64,000 bases of DNA from the NCBI GenBank assembly GCA_965260935.1, contig OZ253374.1, positions 3,596,001 through 3,660,000 of the forward strand, written 5' to 3'. Source of the DNA: JBBROS01 sp965260935 (lineage in GTDB: Bacteria; Pseudomonadota; Alphaproteobacteria; Acetobacterales; Acetobacteraceae). The position numbers and the translations under genes are program-made. Positions within the stretch are counted from its first letter, which is position 1; the number at the start of each line of letters is the position of its first letter. The notes under the pieces are model-generated. The model had not been told where the DNA came from and did not search any database. It saw nothing but the letters and a program-made list of their open reading frames with translations. Of the stretch, positions 43,545-53,168 are shown piece by piece.

Positions 43545-43817
43545 ATGACGTTTGATGAACAAAGGGAACGTTGTCGCCTCGTCGGCGGGACAACCCTTCC
43601 GGCGCAAACCACGGCGTCGGACGCGAAAGCGTTCAGAAACGCCGACCCTGACGGCAACGTCAGGACCGGCGCTGAGGAGTGGTCCAGCATGACCCGCGAG
43701 AGCTTCCACGCCGCCGATCCCGGCCGCGACGGCTCGCGTTCGGTCGGCAAGGTCGAAACCCCTGCCGGCAAAAAGCATCGACAGCAATGGTCAGGCGCGA
43801 AACCGGCGCGGGGCTGA
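43545..43817 (+). CDS. Degenerate EF-hand-like protein
   Basis: A 90-residue frame with two EF-hand-like loops: ADPDGNVRTGAEEW keeps the Asp, Asp, Asn and Glu ligand positions of the first loop, and ADPGRDGSRSVGK keeps only some of the second. The spacing (FRNADPDGN, then FHAADPGRDG) fits a paired EF hand. There is no signal peptide or good ribosome-binding site at the chosen ATG, while related proteins are usually exported, so the 5' end may be lost or frameshifted. It could be a pseudogene. Confidence 0.4.
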   Translation: MTFDEQRERCRLVGGTTLPAQTTASDAKAFRNADPDGNVRTGAEEWSSMTRESFHAADPGRDGSRSVGKVETPAGKKHRQQWSGAKPARG

Positions 43818-43863
43818 AACGCCGCCCTGGCCTTCCCGCCGGCCGCCATCTAAGTTTCTCGAC

Positions 43864-44877
43864 ATGCCGACCCGCCGCACCCTCCTGGCCGCCGCCCTGC
43901 TCGCCCCGGCCATGGCGTCGCCCGCCCGCGCGCAAACGCGAACGGTGCGGATCGGGCAGGCATCGGACGCCGTCAGCTTCCTGCCCCTCGCCGCCGCCCG
44001 CGCGCTCAACAGCTTCGAGCCGCAAGGGCTTGACCTCGCCTGGGCCGACACCGGCGGCGACCCGGCCTGCCTCGCAGCCCTTGACAGCGGCGACATCGAC
44101 CTGGCCGCGGTCGGCGCCGAAACCCTGCTGGACGCCGTCGGCAAGGGGCAGCCGTTCCAGATGGCGTTCGCCCTGATGTCCAAAGCCGCCTTGCAGCTCG
44201 TCGTCAGCAACGCCGTGATCGAGCGCACCGGCGTATCGCCGGAGGACGACCCGCTGCCGAAGCGCCTGGAAACGCTGAAAGGCGTCACGGTCGGCGTAAG
44301 CGCCAGCGGCGGCACGCAGGACCGCGCCGCCCGCTGGCTCGCGCGCCAAGCCGGGCTGGACCCGCGCACGGACGTGCATATCGTCCAAATCGGCCCGCCG
44401 TCCGCGATCCAGGCCGCCCTCGATGCCGGGCGCATCGATGGCTACGTCCTGTCCCCACCCGCGGGGCTGATCACCGAGGACGCGCGCACCGGCCGCGTGC
44501 TGGTTCGGATGGGCGACGAGTTCCCCGAACTGGAAAAGCTCCCCTCTCTCGTTCTCGCCGCGAAGACGCCGGTCAGCGACGCGCGCCGCGACGTACTGGT
44601 CAAGACCTGCAAATCGCTTCAGGACGCCTGCGCGGAGGTGCTGGCCAACCCGGCCAAGGCCGCCGGGCGCATCCAGGCCGCGCTCTATCCCAAGCTCAAG
44701 CCGGAGGTGATGCAGTCGGCGGTCCTAAGCCTCAAATCCGGCATCCAGCCCCGCGGACGCTTCGACCCGGCCGGCATCAACGACCTGATCGCCTTCGCCG
44801 GCGATGCCGCGAAAGGGGCCGATCCGGCAGAGGGCAAGCTCTGGACCAACGCGTATTGGAGCGAAGCCGCGAAATGA
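43864..44877 (+). CDS. ABC-type substrate-binding protein (SsuA/THI5-like)
   Basis: Periplasmic solute-binding protein of 337 residues with a signal peptide (MPTRRTLLAAALLAPAMASP, ARAQ). The mature part follows the SsuA/NMT1/TauA pattern: TVRIGQASDAVSFLPLAAAR, ALDSGDIDLAAVGAETLLDA, LKGVTVGVSASGGTQDRAAR, IDGYVLSPPAGLITEDARTG. No permease or ATPase gene lies beside it, so it is an orphan here. The ligand (sulfonate, pyrimidine or other) cannot be told. Confidence 0.85.
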   Translation: MPTRRTLLAAALLAPAMASPARAQTRTVRIGQASDAVSFLPLAAARALNSFEPQGLDLAWADTGGDPACLAALDSGDIDLAAVGAETLLDAVGKGQPFQMAFALMSKAALQLVVSNAVIERTGVSPEDDPLPKRLETLKGVTVGVSASGGTQDRAARWLARQAGLDPRTDVHIVQIGPPSAIQAALDAGRIDGYVLSPPAGLITEDARTGRVLVRMGDEFPELEKLPSLVLAAKTPVSDARRDVLVKTCKSLQDACAEVLANPAKAAGRIQAALYPKLKPEVMQSAVLSLKSGIQPRGRFDPAGINDLIAFAGDAAKGADPAEGKLWTNAYWSEAAK

Positions 44878-45007
44878 CGCGGCTCGCGGCCAGTGCCCGG
44901 ATGCACACGGCCCCGGCAAGCCCGGCCGAGGCTTGGGCCGGGCTTTCCCGGCAGGCCACGGAACGCTCCGCGTGCCCGGCCGCGAGCCCCGGCGCCGAGA
45001 CAGGCGC

Positions 45008-45973
45008 ATGACCCAGCTCCCGCCAGCCCTCGCCGACGCCTTCATCCCCGAGCTTCCCGGCCACACCAGCGGCAAGGTGCGCGAGAACTACGACCTGCCG
45101 GACGGAAGGCGAATCCTCATCGCCACCGACCGCCTGAGCGCCTTCGACGCCATCCTCGCCAGCATCCCCTGCAAAGGCCAAATCCTCACCGCCACCGCGC
45201 GGCACTGGTTCGAGCGCACCGCCGACATCTGCCCGAACTGGGTGGACGGATACCCCGACCCGAACGCCGTCATCGGCCGCCGCCTCGCCATCCTGCCGGT
45301 CGAGGTCGTCGTGCGCGGCTACCTGGCCGGAACCACCAGCACCTCCATCCTCACCCAATACCAAGCCGGCCAGCGGACGCTCTACGGGCACGCGTTCCCC
45401 GACGGGCTACGGCCCAACCAGCGTCTCCCGCAACCCATTATCACCCCCACCAGCAAGGCCGGAGCCGGCGCCCACGATGCGCCGCTCACCGAGGCCGAGA
45501 TCATTACCCGCAATCTATTGACAAAACGTCAATTGGAGCAGGTCTCCGCCTACGCGCTCGCCTTGTTCGCGCGAGGCCAGGCGCTCGCAGGGGAGCGCGG
45601 CCTGATCCTGGCGGACACCAAATATGAGTTCGGCATCGACGCCGGCGGCCAGATCGTCCTCGCCGACGAGATCCACACCCCCGACAGCAGCCGCTACTGG
45701 CGCGCGGACAGCTATGCCCGGCGCTTCGAAGCCGGCGAGCGGCCAGAACCGTTCGACAAGGACTTCGTGCGCAACTGGGTTTCCGCTCGCTGCGACCCCT
45801 ACCACGACCCGATCCCCGAGATCCCCGAAGACCTGGTCCGCCGAACCGCCCGGGTCTACATCGACGCTTACGAGACGATCACCGGCGCCGGATTCCATCC
45901 CGCCGACCCGTCCGAGCCGGTCCTCCCCCGCATTCGCCGCAACCTCGCCCCCTACTTCGCTGCCTCCGCCTGA
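45008..45973 (+). CDS. purC: SAICAR synthetase
   Basis: Phosphoribosylaminoimidazole-succinocarboxamide synthase of purine synthesis. Motifs are GKVRENYDLPDGRRILIATD, RLSAFDAILASIPCKGQ, VEVVVRGYLAGTTSTSIL, LILADTKYEFGIDAGGQIVL, ADEIHTPDSSRYWRADSY and FDKDFVRNW. The 321 residues match the longer PurC form found in eukaryotes and some proteobacteria, not the 237-residue E. coli form. The start is ATG 45008. The OCD-like gene follows after 9 bp. Confidence 0.95.
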   Translation: MTQLPPALADAFIPELPGHTSGKVRENYDLPDGRRILIATDRLSAFDAILASIPCKGQILTATARHWFERTADICPNWVDGYPDPNAVIGRRLAILPVEVVVRGYLAGTTSTSILTQYQAGQRTLYGHAFPDGLRPNQRLPQPIITPTSKAGAGAHDAPLTEAEIITRNLLTKRQLEQVSAYALALFARGQALAGERGLILADTKYEFGIDAGGQIVLADEIHTPDSSRYWRADSYARRFEAGERPEPFDKDFVRNWVSARCDPYHDPIPEIPEDLVRRTARVYIDAYETITGAGFHPADPSEPVLPRIRRNLAPYFAASA

Positions 45974-45982
45974 GAACCCCCG

Positions 45983-46996
45983 ATGCCCCACCCCATGCCG
46001 CCCGTCTACATCGATTTCCTCAACCGCTTCGACGTCGAGGACCTGCATCTGACCGACGACGAGATCATCGCCGCCATTGAGTCGGCGCTCGCTCTGCAAG
46101 GCCAAGGCCAGACCGTGATCGAACCCCGCGTCTTCCTCGAGCCCGGCGCGGCCCGCGGCCACTTCAACGTGCTCCGTGGCGCGATCGGCGCAGGCACCAA
46201 CCGCGCCGGCGTCAAGGTCGTCGGCGACTTCGTCGACAACTACCAGCACGGCTACCCGAGCGAACTCGCCACCCTCCTGCTGCTGGACCCCGAGATCGGC
46301 GCCCCCCGGGCCATCATCGAGGCCTCCGGCATCACCGACATGCGCACCGGCGCCGTCACCGCCGTGGGCGCCAAACACCTTGCCCGCAAGAACAGCCGCG
46401 TCCTCGGCCACATCGGCGCACGCGGCTCCAGCTACTGGAACGTCCGCCTGCTCGACAGCCTGTTCCACTTCGACGAGATCCGCGTCCATTCCCGCCGCCC
46501 CGAGAGCCGCAACGCCTTCGCCGAACGGCTGACCGCCGACCTCGGCAAGCCCATCGTCGCCACCGCGGATTGGCAATCCGCCATCGAAGGCGCGGACATC
46601 GTGGTCGAAGCCTCCCGCCTGGTCGCCCCCGAACCCCTCCTGCGCACGGCCTGGATCAAGCCCGGCGCGCTCGTCATGCCCTACGGCACCCAGAGCGCGG
46701 TCGAACTCGACCTCACCGACATCATGGACAAGCTGGTCGTCGACGACTGGGGCCAGTGCCGGGCCGGCAAGTGGGGCGCGCTGCGCCAGCACGTCGAGGC
46801 CGGCAAGCTCAGCGAGCAAACATTGCACGCCGAAATGGGCCAGATCGTCGCCGAACTGAAGCCGGGCCGCGAAACGGACGCGGAGACGATCCTGTTCTGG
46901 CACCGCGGCCTGTCGCTGTCCGACATCGCCCTGGGCCACGCCATGCTGGAGAAGGCCCGCCGCCTCGGCATCGGCCAGCGCCTGCGGTTCTGCTGA
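45983..46996 (+). CDS. Ornithine cyclodeaminase/mu-crystallin family protein
   Basis: NAD(P)-binding protein of 337 residues in the OCD/mu-crystallin family. Motifs are FNVLRGAIGAGTNRAGVKVV, HGYPSELATLLLLDPEIGAP, RAIIEASGITDMRTGAVTAV, GAKHLARKNSRVLGHIGARG and ADIVVEAS. Family members act as amino acid cyclodeaminases, imine reductases or alanine dehydrogenases; which applies is not visible. It is probably co-transcribed with purC (9-bp gap). Confidence 0.88.
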   Translation: MPHPMPPVYIDFLNRFDVEDLHLTDDEIIAAIESALALQGQGQTVIEPRVFLEPGAARGHFNVLRGAIGAGTNRAGVKVVGDFVDNYQHGYPSELATLLLLDPEIGAPRAIIEASGITDMRTGAVTAVGAKHLARKNSRVLGHIGARGSSYWNVRLLDSLFHFDEIRVHSRRPESRNAFAERLTADLGKPIVATADWQSAIEGADIVVEASRLVAPEPLLRTAWIKPGALVMPYGTQSAVELDLTDIMDKLVVDDWGQCRAGKWGALRQHVEAGKLSEQTLHAEMGQIVAELKPGRETDAETILFWHRGLSLSDIALGHAMLEKARRLGIGQRLRFC

Positions 46997-47146
46997 CCGG
47001 CCCATCGGTCACAAATTCAGGAGCCGTCCAGAATCTTGGAGGAACGTCTGGATTTTTCGACGGTTCTACATCTTGCGTTAACCGAACGAACCGAAACTGA
47101 CGCTCGAAGCTGACCAGGCCCTGGTCGGCAAGTTCGGAGCGTAGGG

Positions 47147-50100
47147 ATGTCAGTTCTAACGGTCGGCGCGGGTAAGCAATACGCCACGGTCGCATCGGCC
47201 GTCGCCGCAACCCAGGACGGCGACACCGTGCTCGTCGATGCCGGAACCTATACCAACGACTTCTTCACCACCTTCCACGACATCACCCTGCAATCGGTCG
47301 GCGGCCTCGCCATCCTGAGCGCAACCGAATCGCCTCCCAACGGCAAGGCGATCATCACCACTGAGAACTCCATCACCATCGACGGCTTCGGCTTCACCGG
47401 CGCCGCGGTGGGCGACGCCAACGGCGCAGGCATCCGCTACGAGGCGGGAAACATGGTGGTCCGCAACAGCGTGTTCTGGAACAACCAGGACGGCATCCTC
47501 GGCAACGCCGTGAGCGGCGGGACCATCCTGATCCAGAACTCCGAGTTCAGCCATAACGGCGCGGGCGACGGCTACAGCCACAACATCTACATCGGCGCCA
47601 TCGCCTCGCTCACGGTCGAGGACAGCTATTTCCACGACTCCGTCGTCGGCCACGAGATCAAGAGCCGCGCCCTCAACACCACCATCACCAACAACCGCAT
47701 CCAGGACAATGCCGGCACCGGCAGCTACAGCATCGACCTGCCCAACGGCGGCAACGCGGTCATAAAGGGCAACGTCATCGAGAAGGGCGCCAACGCCGAA
47801 AACTACTACTCCATCCATTTCGGCGGCGAAGGCCCGCCCTACGACGGCTCAAGCCTCCGGATCGACGGCAACACCCTCGTCAACGACAACGCCAATGGCC
47901 GCCTCGTGCTCAACCAGGCCGGCAGCCCGGTCACCCTGTCCAACAACCAGATCTGGGGATACGCGCCGGAAACGCTCACGACCGGTCCGATCACGCAGCA
48001 AGGCAATGCCACGCTGGCCGCCCGCCCCGCGCTCGACCTGTCATCGATGGCGCCCGCCATCTCCGTGGACGCAGAGCCCAAGCCGGTGCAGGCCGACCCG
48101 CCCCCCGGCGCGCACCTGCAAACCTGGGGCGAGCAGGGCGCGGTCGCGGCCAGCGGCCATGTGCTGACGGTCGGCAACGGCGGCCAGTTCGCCACCCTCG
48201 CCCAGGCCCTCGCCGCTTCGCAGGACGGCGACACTATCCAGGTCGCCGCCGGAACCTACGTCAACGACTTCGCCACCGTGGACCACAAGGTCATCATCGA
48301 GGGCGTGGGCGGCATGGCCCGTTTCGTCCAGCAGAACCAGCTTTGGGCGCCGAACGGTATGCTCACGGTCAACGCCGACGCCACCTTGCGCAACCTCGAG
48401 TTCTCCGGCGCCACGAACTATTCGGGCCACGAGGGCGGCGTGTTCATAGCCGCCGGCAACGTCACGATCACGAACAGCTACTTCCACGGCAACGACATCG
48501 GCATCCGCACTGCCGACAACCCCGACGCGACGCTTTCGATCTACAACACCGAAGCCGGCGACAACGGCAACGTGAACAAGGGCACTCATAACGTCAGCAT
48601 CGGCGCGATCGGCAGCCTGACGGTCAAGAACAGCTACATCCATGGCGCGATGAGCGGCCACGAGCTCGCCTCCAACGCCTTCTTCACCAATATCGAGGAC
48701 AGCCGCATCATCGACGGCGCAGGCGTGCCATCGAGCTTCCTCATCAACCTCGGGCGGGGCGGCGACGCCATCATCCGCAACAACGTGCTGGAGAAAGGCC
48801 CGGACAGCGTCAACGGCATCCTGGTCCACGTCGGCAACGAAGGCCCGACCTACAGCAACAGCCACGTCGAGGTGACCGGCAACACCCTCGTCAGCAGCCT
48901 GCAGAACCAGTGGCACCCGTACACCTTCTTCGTCGTCGGCGACAACGGCAACTTCCCCCTCGCCCCGATCAACGTCAGCAACAACACCTTCGTCGGCGGC
49001 GTGCCCGGCAGCGCCCAGGTCATCAACGCCACAGGGTCCGGCAACAGCACAGCAACCCATGCCGCCATCGACACCAGCGCCCCATGGTCCGCCTCCCTCG
49101 CCCCGGCCGCCTCGGTCGCGCCGCCCTGGGGACCCAACACCCTGACGCTGAGCCTGGCCGGCGTCGCCGGAGTATTCGCCCCGCAATTCAACGTCTCGGT
49201 CGACGGCGTCGTCCTCGGCGGCGGCGTCGTGACAGCGGACCAGGCCGCGGACGGGCGGCAGGACTTCAGCTTCATGGGCGCGTGGGGCGCAGGCGCGCAT
49301 GTCGTGACGGTCGGCATCACCAACCTGCAAACACGGAACGCGGCAGGCTCGAACGCGATCTACATCAAGGGCATCACCCTTGACGCCTCGTCCATGCCGC
49401 TCGACTACGCCCTGAACGGATGGGTTCCGAGCCTCGCGGTCACGTTACAAGGCACTGGCTACGACGCCGCCTACGTCGAGGCGCACAGGCCGTCCGCGGT
49501 CGTCATCCCGGCGGACACGCGCGCGGCGGCCGTCGAAGCCCAGCCGGTCCAGGCCGAGACGACGCCTGCCCCTGCCATCGCAGAAGTCGCTAAGCCCGTG
49601 ACGCAGCCCGCGCCCGAGCCGGCCAAACCCGCCGACACCCCTCCGGCCACCACGCCGACGCCCGTCGCCGCCAAACCGAATTTCCTCGTCGTGAACGGCA
49701 GCACCACGCTCGCCAGCAGCGCGCAAGGCGACCTCTACGCCGGCCCGTTCGCAGGCCTACAGCACCAGCTCATCAGCGTGACCCCCGACAACCTGGCCAT
49801 CGCCGCCGCCAGCCCGAATTCCTTCATCGTCACCGGCAGCGGCAACGACGCCATCGACGTGAGCGGCGTCGGCGGCAACAACGTGCTCGACGGCGGCGCA
49901 GGATCCAACTTCCTGGTCGGCGGCGCCGGCAACGACACGTTCTTTCTCGACGCCCGCAACGCGGCCTCGCCCATCTGGAGCACGGTCGCCAACTTCCACG
50001 GCGGCGACGCGGCAACCCTTTGGGGACTGACGCCCGACGACTTCGCCCTGCAATGGCACAACGGCCAGGGAGCGGCCGGGCACGAAGGCCTCACGCTCGC

Positions 50101-50254
50101 GGCAACGGCACCGGGCCGGCCCAGCGTCAACCTGACCCTGGCCGACTACACGACAGCCGACCTCAACAACGGGCGGCTCAGCATGGTGTTCGGCGCAAGC
50201 CCCGACCTGCCCGGCAACCCCGGCAGCCCCTACCTCTACATCCACGCGAACTAA
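47147..50254 (+). CDS. Large exoprotein: duplicated beta-helix, CBM-like domain, RTX tail
   Basis: A 1035-residue protein without a Sec signal. Residues about 2-285 and 338-640 are two related right-handed beta-helix modules (VLTVGAGKQYATVASAVAAT versus VLTVGNGGQFATLAQALAAS; DGDTVLVDAGTYTNDF versus DGDTIQVAAGTYVNDF; SLTVEDSYFHDSVVGHEI versus SLTVKNSYIHGAMSGHEL). Residues about 660-770 resemble a carbohydrate-binding domain (WGPNTLTLSLAGVAG). A Pro/Ala-rich linker (804-845) and an RTX-like GSGNDAI, DGGAGSNFLVGGAGNDTFFL segment (897-935) follow. The layout suggests type I secretion and binding or cleavage of a polysaccharide. No T1SS genes lie nearby. Confidence 0.85.
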   Translation: MSVLTVGAGKQYATVASAVAATQDGDTVLVDAGTYTNDFFTTFHDITLQSVGGLAILSATESPPNGKAIITTENSITIDGFGFTGAAVGDANGAGIRYEAGNMVVRNSVFWNNQDGILGNAVSGGTILIQNSEFSHNGAGDGYSHNIYIGAIASLTVEDSYFHDSVVGHEIKSRALNTTITNNRIQDNAGTGSYSIDLPNGGNAVIKGNVIEKGANAENYYSIHFGGEGPPYDGSSLRIDGNTLVNDNANGRLVLNQAGSPVTLSNNQIWGYAPETLTTGPITQQGNATLAARPALDLSSMAPAISVDAEPKPVQADPPPGAHLQTWGEQGAVAASGHVLTVGNGGQFATLAQALAASQDGDTIQVAAGTYVNDFATVDHKVIIEGVGGMARFVQQNQLWAPNGMLTVNADATLRNLEFSGATNYSGHEGGVFIAAGNVTITNSYFHGNDIGIRTADNPDATLSIYNTEAGDNGNVNKGTHNVSIGAIGSLTVKNSYIHGAMSGHELASNAFFTNIEDSRIIDGAGVPSSFLINLGRGGDAIIRNNVLEKGPDSVNGILVHVGNEGPTYSNSHVEVTGNTLVSSLQNQWHPYTFFVVGDNGNFPLAPINVSNNTFVGGVPGSAQVINATGSGNSTATHAAIDTSAPWSASLAPAASVAPPWGPNTLTLSLAGVAGVFAPQFNVSVDGVVLGGGVVTADQAADGRQDFSFMGAWGAGAHVVTVGITNLQTRNAAGSNAIYIKGITLDASSMPLDYALNGWVPSLAVTLQGTGYDAAYVEAHRPSAVVIPADTRAAAVEAQPVQAETTPAPAIAEVAKPVTQPAPEPAKPADTPPATTPTPVAAKPNFLVVNGSTTLASSAQGDLYAGPFAGLQHQLISVTPDNLAIAAASPNSFIVTGSGNDAIDVSGVGGNNVLDGGAGSNFLVGGAGNDTFFLDARNAASPIWSTVANFHGGDAATLWGLTPDDFALQWHNGQGAAGHEGLTLAATAPGRPSVNLTLADYTTADLNNGRLSMVFGASPDLPGNPGSPYLYIHAN

Positions 50255-51843
50255 GGCAGGGTCAGGATGCTGAGCCGAACCCAACGCCCGCGGGAGTAGT
50301 TGAACCCGCTTACCTCCGCCCGCGTGCGCAGCGCCAGTCCGAGCCTCGCCGCATCGGCCTCCACCGCGGGCAGGTCCCGCCGGCCGACGACGAGCGCGCT
50401 GACGCTGCGGTCGGCCAGGTCCGCCACCCCCTCGTCCGGGCGCAGCCACAACGTCCCGGTCCCGGCCAGGAACATGAGGCTGGGTTCGGCAAAGCCCACC
50501 GCCCCAGCCCGGCCCGGCGGCAGCGCCGCCACGACCCGGGGCGCGATCCACAACGGCTCTAACCGTGGCAACTCGAACCCCAGCACCGACGCGTAAAGCA
50601 ACGGCGCGCAGACCACCGCGGCCACCGCCCCCCGCGCGCGCCCCGCGCGTACCGCCTGCCAGCCGACGAACCCGGCCGCCAACGCCGCCGGAACGCCGAG
50701 CCAGAACGGCTCGCCAAGCGCCAACGGCAAGGCAACCGACGCCGCCAGCAGGAACGCCGCCCCCACCGCCGCCAGCGCCGGCCCGATCCACCGCCACCCG
50801 GCCTCCCGCGCCCGCAGCGCCGCAACCGCCAGCAGCAGGCAGATTGCCGGATACAGCGGCAGGGGATAATGCGGCAGCTTCGTCGGCGTCGCCTCGAACA
50901 CCAGCCAGGCCGGCACGATCCACGCCAGCAGGAACCGCACCGGCGGCGACCGCCGCTCCCGCCAAGCCAGAACCGCACCGCCCGGCAGCGCGGCGGACGA
51001 CGGGAACAGCAGCCACGGCAGCAGCAGCAGGTGCAACCCCGGCGGCCCCCAATGCGCGTCGTCGCCCGAGGTCAGCTTCCGGCCCAGATCCCCGCCGATG
51101 GCGTCGGCGAAGAACGCCCCATGCGTCGCCACCCCGATCGCCACGAACCAAGGCAACACCACGGCCAGCATCAGGGCCAAGCCCCACCCGGCCCGCAATC
51201 GTCCCAGCCAGGCCGCACGCCGGTCCGCCACGAGCAGCGCAACCACCGCCAGCCCCGCCACCATCGGCGTGATCGGCCCTTTCAGCAGGATGCCCACGCC
51301 CATCGCCAGCCAGAACCCGGCCGCCTCCAGCCGCGACAAGCCCGAAGGGTCGAGATAAGCCCGGCCAAGCATCGCCATCGCCACGGTCGTCGCCCCCAGC
51401 AAGGCCGCGTCGGTCTTGGCGATGTGCGCCTCCACCACGAGCGCGACGCACGCCGCCAGCATCCCCGCCCCCAGCAGGCCCGCCTGCCGCCCGAACAGCC
51501 GCTCGCCGACCGAGAAGCAGGCCAGCACGGCAACCAGCCCGCCCAGGAACGAAGGCACGCGGTACGGCCAGACAGGGTTCCGCGTCGCCAGCCCAACCGA
51601 GCGCGCCGCCGCGGCGAACGGCGCCTGCAACCAGTAAATCCCGATCGGCTTGCGGTTCCGCGCCTCCTCCCCGTTCATGATCCGCACGTAGTCGCCCGTC
51701 TCGATCATCTGCTTGGTCGCCTGCACGAAACGGCTCTCGTCCCGGTCCCCGGGCGGCAGGCTGAACAGCCCCGGCAACCAGAGCGCCAAGCAAAGCAGCA
51801 CCAGCAGCAGCCGCGGCCGGGAGGTCTCAAGCACCGATGTCAT
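50251..51843 (-). CDS. ArnT-like glycosyltransferase (GT83/PMT superfamily)
   Basis: Polytopic membrane glycosyltransferase with about 12 helices. The first periplasmic loop holds the catalytic Asp-Glu pair in LPPGDRDESRFVQATKQMIE, followed by RNRKPIGIYWLQAPFAAAAR and GLATRNPVWPYRVPSFLG, typical of ArnT and related undecaprenyl-phosphate-sugar transferases. KLPHYPLPLYPAICLLLA marks the second family motif. It is probably involved in modifying lipid A or another envelope glycan. The start is uncertain: ATG at 51843, 51861 or 51894. The 3' end overlaps the convergent exoprotein gene by 4 bp. Confidence 0.87.
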   Translation of the reverse strand: MTSVLETSRPRLLLVLLCLALWLPGLFSLPPGDRDESRFVQATKQMIETGDYVRIMNGEEARNRKPIGIYWLQAPFAAAARSVGLATRNPVWPYRVPSFLGGLVAVLACFSVGERLFGRQAGLLGAGMLAACVALVVEAHIAKTDAALLGATTVAMAMLGRAYLDPSGLSRLEAAGFWLAMGVGILLKGPITPMVAGLAVVALLVADRRAAWLGRLRAGWGLALMLAVVLPWFVAIGVATHGAFFADAIGGDLGRKLTSGDDAHWGPPGLHLLLLPWLLFPSSAALPGGAVLAWRERRSPPVRFLLAWIVPAWLVFEATPTKLPHYPLPLYPAICLLLAVAALRAREAGWRWIGPALAAVGAAFLLAASVALPLALGEPFWLGVPAALAAGFVGWQAVRAGRARGAVAAVVCAPLLYASVLGFELPRLEPLWIAPRVVAALPPGRAGAVGFAEPSLMFLAGTGTLWLRPDEGVADLADRSVSALVVGRRDLPAVEADAARLGLALRTRAEVSGFNYSRGRWVRLSILTLP

Positions 51844-51892
51844 CGCCGCGCGCCCTAGCATGGCCGCCCGATCCGCGCCATGAAGCGCCACC

Positions 51893-53155
51893 ATGCCCGC
51901 AAGCCCCCGCCAACCCGCCCGAGACCCGACCCGGGAAATCGCCCTGGATCTCCTCGCCGCCGTCCTCGGCCGCCGCCGCCCGCTCGACGAGGCGCTGGAC
52001 GCGGCATCCGGCTACGACGGCCGGGACCGCGCCGCCGCCCATCGCCTGGCCGCCACCGTGCTCCGCCGCCTCGGCTCGCTCGATGCCGTAATCGAGCCGT
52101 TCCTGAACCGCGCGCCCCCGGACACGGTCCGCCACATCCTCCGCCTCGGCGCCGCCGCCCTGGTGCTGCTCGGCACGCCGGCCCACGCGGCGGTCGCCAC
52201 CGCCGTGGACCTCGCCCGCAGCCGCAAGCTGGCGCCGTTCGCTGGCCTGGTGAACGCCGTGCTCCGCCGGGTTGCGGACGCAGGCCCGGCGGCCCTGCGC
52301 GACCTCGATGCGCCCCGCCTGGATACGCCCGCCTGGCTCTGGGCAAGCTGGGGCAAGCACGCCCGCGCCATTGCCGAAGCCCACGCCCATGAAGCCCCGC
52401 TGGACCTCACGCTGCGCCCCGATGCACTGTTGCCGCCCGGCGCCGTCCTGCTCCCCACCGGCTCCGCCCGGCTCCCGCCAGGAACCCGCGTGGCCGACAT
52501 CCCCGGCTTCAGCAGCGGCGCGTTCTGGGTGCAGGACGCCGCCGCGGCCCTCCCTGCCGAACTCCTTGCCCCTCGCCCGGGAGAGCGCGTGGCCGACCTT
52601 TGCGCAGCCCCCGGCGGCAAGACCGCCCAGCTCGCAACCCAAGCCCCGGCCCGGCTTTTCGCCATCGAACGCGACCCCCGCCGCCTGCGCCGCCTGCACG
52701 ACAACCTCGCCCGGCTCCAGCTCGAAGCCACGGTCGTCCAGGCCGACGCCGCCGCCTGGACCCCGCCCGAACCGCTCGACGCCGTCCTGCTCGACGCCCC
52801 TTGCAGCGCGACCGGCACCATCCGCCGCCACCCCGACGTGGCCTATCTGAAACGCCCGGGCGACTTGGCTCAACTCACCGCCGGGCAAGATAGGCTTCTG
52901 GCCGCCGCGGCCCGAATGCTTCGTCCGGGCGGGCGGCTGGTCTACGCCGTCTGCTCGCTCCAGCACGAGGAAGGCGCGGCCCGGGTCGCGGACTTGGGCC
53001 ATCTCGGCTTTCGCCCCGACCCGTTCGGCCCGGAGGAGCTATCAGCGCTCCCCGAGGCCCGCACGGCCGAAGGATACCTCAGAACCAGGCCCGGCCTCTG
53101 GCCCGCCCAAGGCGGAATGGACGGCTTCTTCGCCGCCCGGCTCATCAAGCTTTGA
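51893..53155 (+). CDS. rsmB: 16S rRNA (cytosine-C5)-methyltransferase RsmB-like
   Basis: A 420-residue protein. The N-terminal NusB-like domain (about 1-140; TREIALDLLAAVLGRRRPLD, RHILRLGAAALVLLGTPAHA, NAVLRRV) is followed by an S-adenosylmethionine methyltransferase domain. This has ADLCAAPGGKTAQLATQAPA, FAIERDPRRLRRLHDNLARL, the catalytic DAPCSATGTIRRHPDVAYLK and YAVCSLQHEEGA (second Cys). It should methylate C967 of 16S rRNA. It is divergent from the glycosyltransferase gene, with the start regions touching. Confidence 0.92.
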   Translation: MPASPRQPARDPTREIALDLLAAVLGRRRPLDEALDAASGYDGRDRAAAHRLAATVLRRLGSLDAVIEPFLNRAPPDTVRHILRLGAAALVLLGTPAHAAVATAVDLARSRKLAPFAGLVNAVLRRVADAGPAALRDLDAPRLDTPAWLWASWGKHARAIAEAHAHEAPLDLTLRPDALLPPGAVLLPTGSARLPPGTRVADIPGFSSGAFWVQDAAAALPAELLAPRPGERVADLCAAPGGKTAQLATQAPARLFAIERDPRRLRRLHDNLARLQLEATVVQADAAAWTPPEPLDAVLLDAPCSATGTIRRHPDVAYLKRPGDLAQLTAGQDRLLAAAARMLRPGGRLVYAVCSLQHEEGAARVADLGHLGFRPDPFGPEELSALPEARTAEGYLRTRPGLWPAQGGMDGFFAARLIKL

Positions 53156-53168
53156 CCGAGCCGAACAG

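Noticed and set aside
45515..47005. A 496-codon minus-strand frame over purC and the OCD-like gene
   Set aside because: Antisense shadow; its Asp/Gly/Val-rich translation has no recognisable fold.
47000..47146. A TCCAGA/TCTGGA inverted repeat before the exoprotein gene as an operator
   Set aside because: The arms are only 6 bp with a 14-bp spacer and no other support, so chance is likely.
49757..51793. A 678-codon minus-strand frame across the exoprotein end and the glycosyltransferase
   Set aside because: It is a different frame of the ArnT-like gene with Gly/Ala/Arg-rich translation; the real membrane protein lies in the neighbouring frame.
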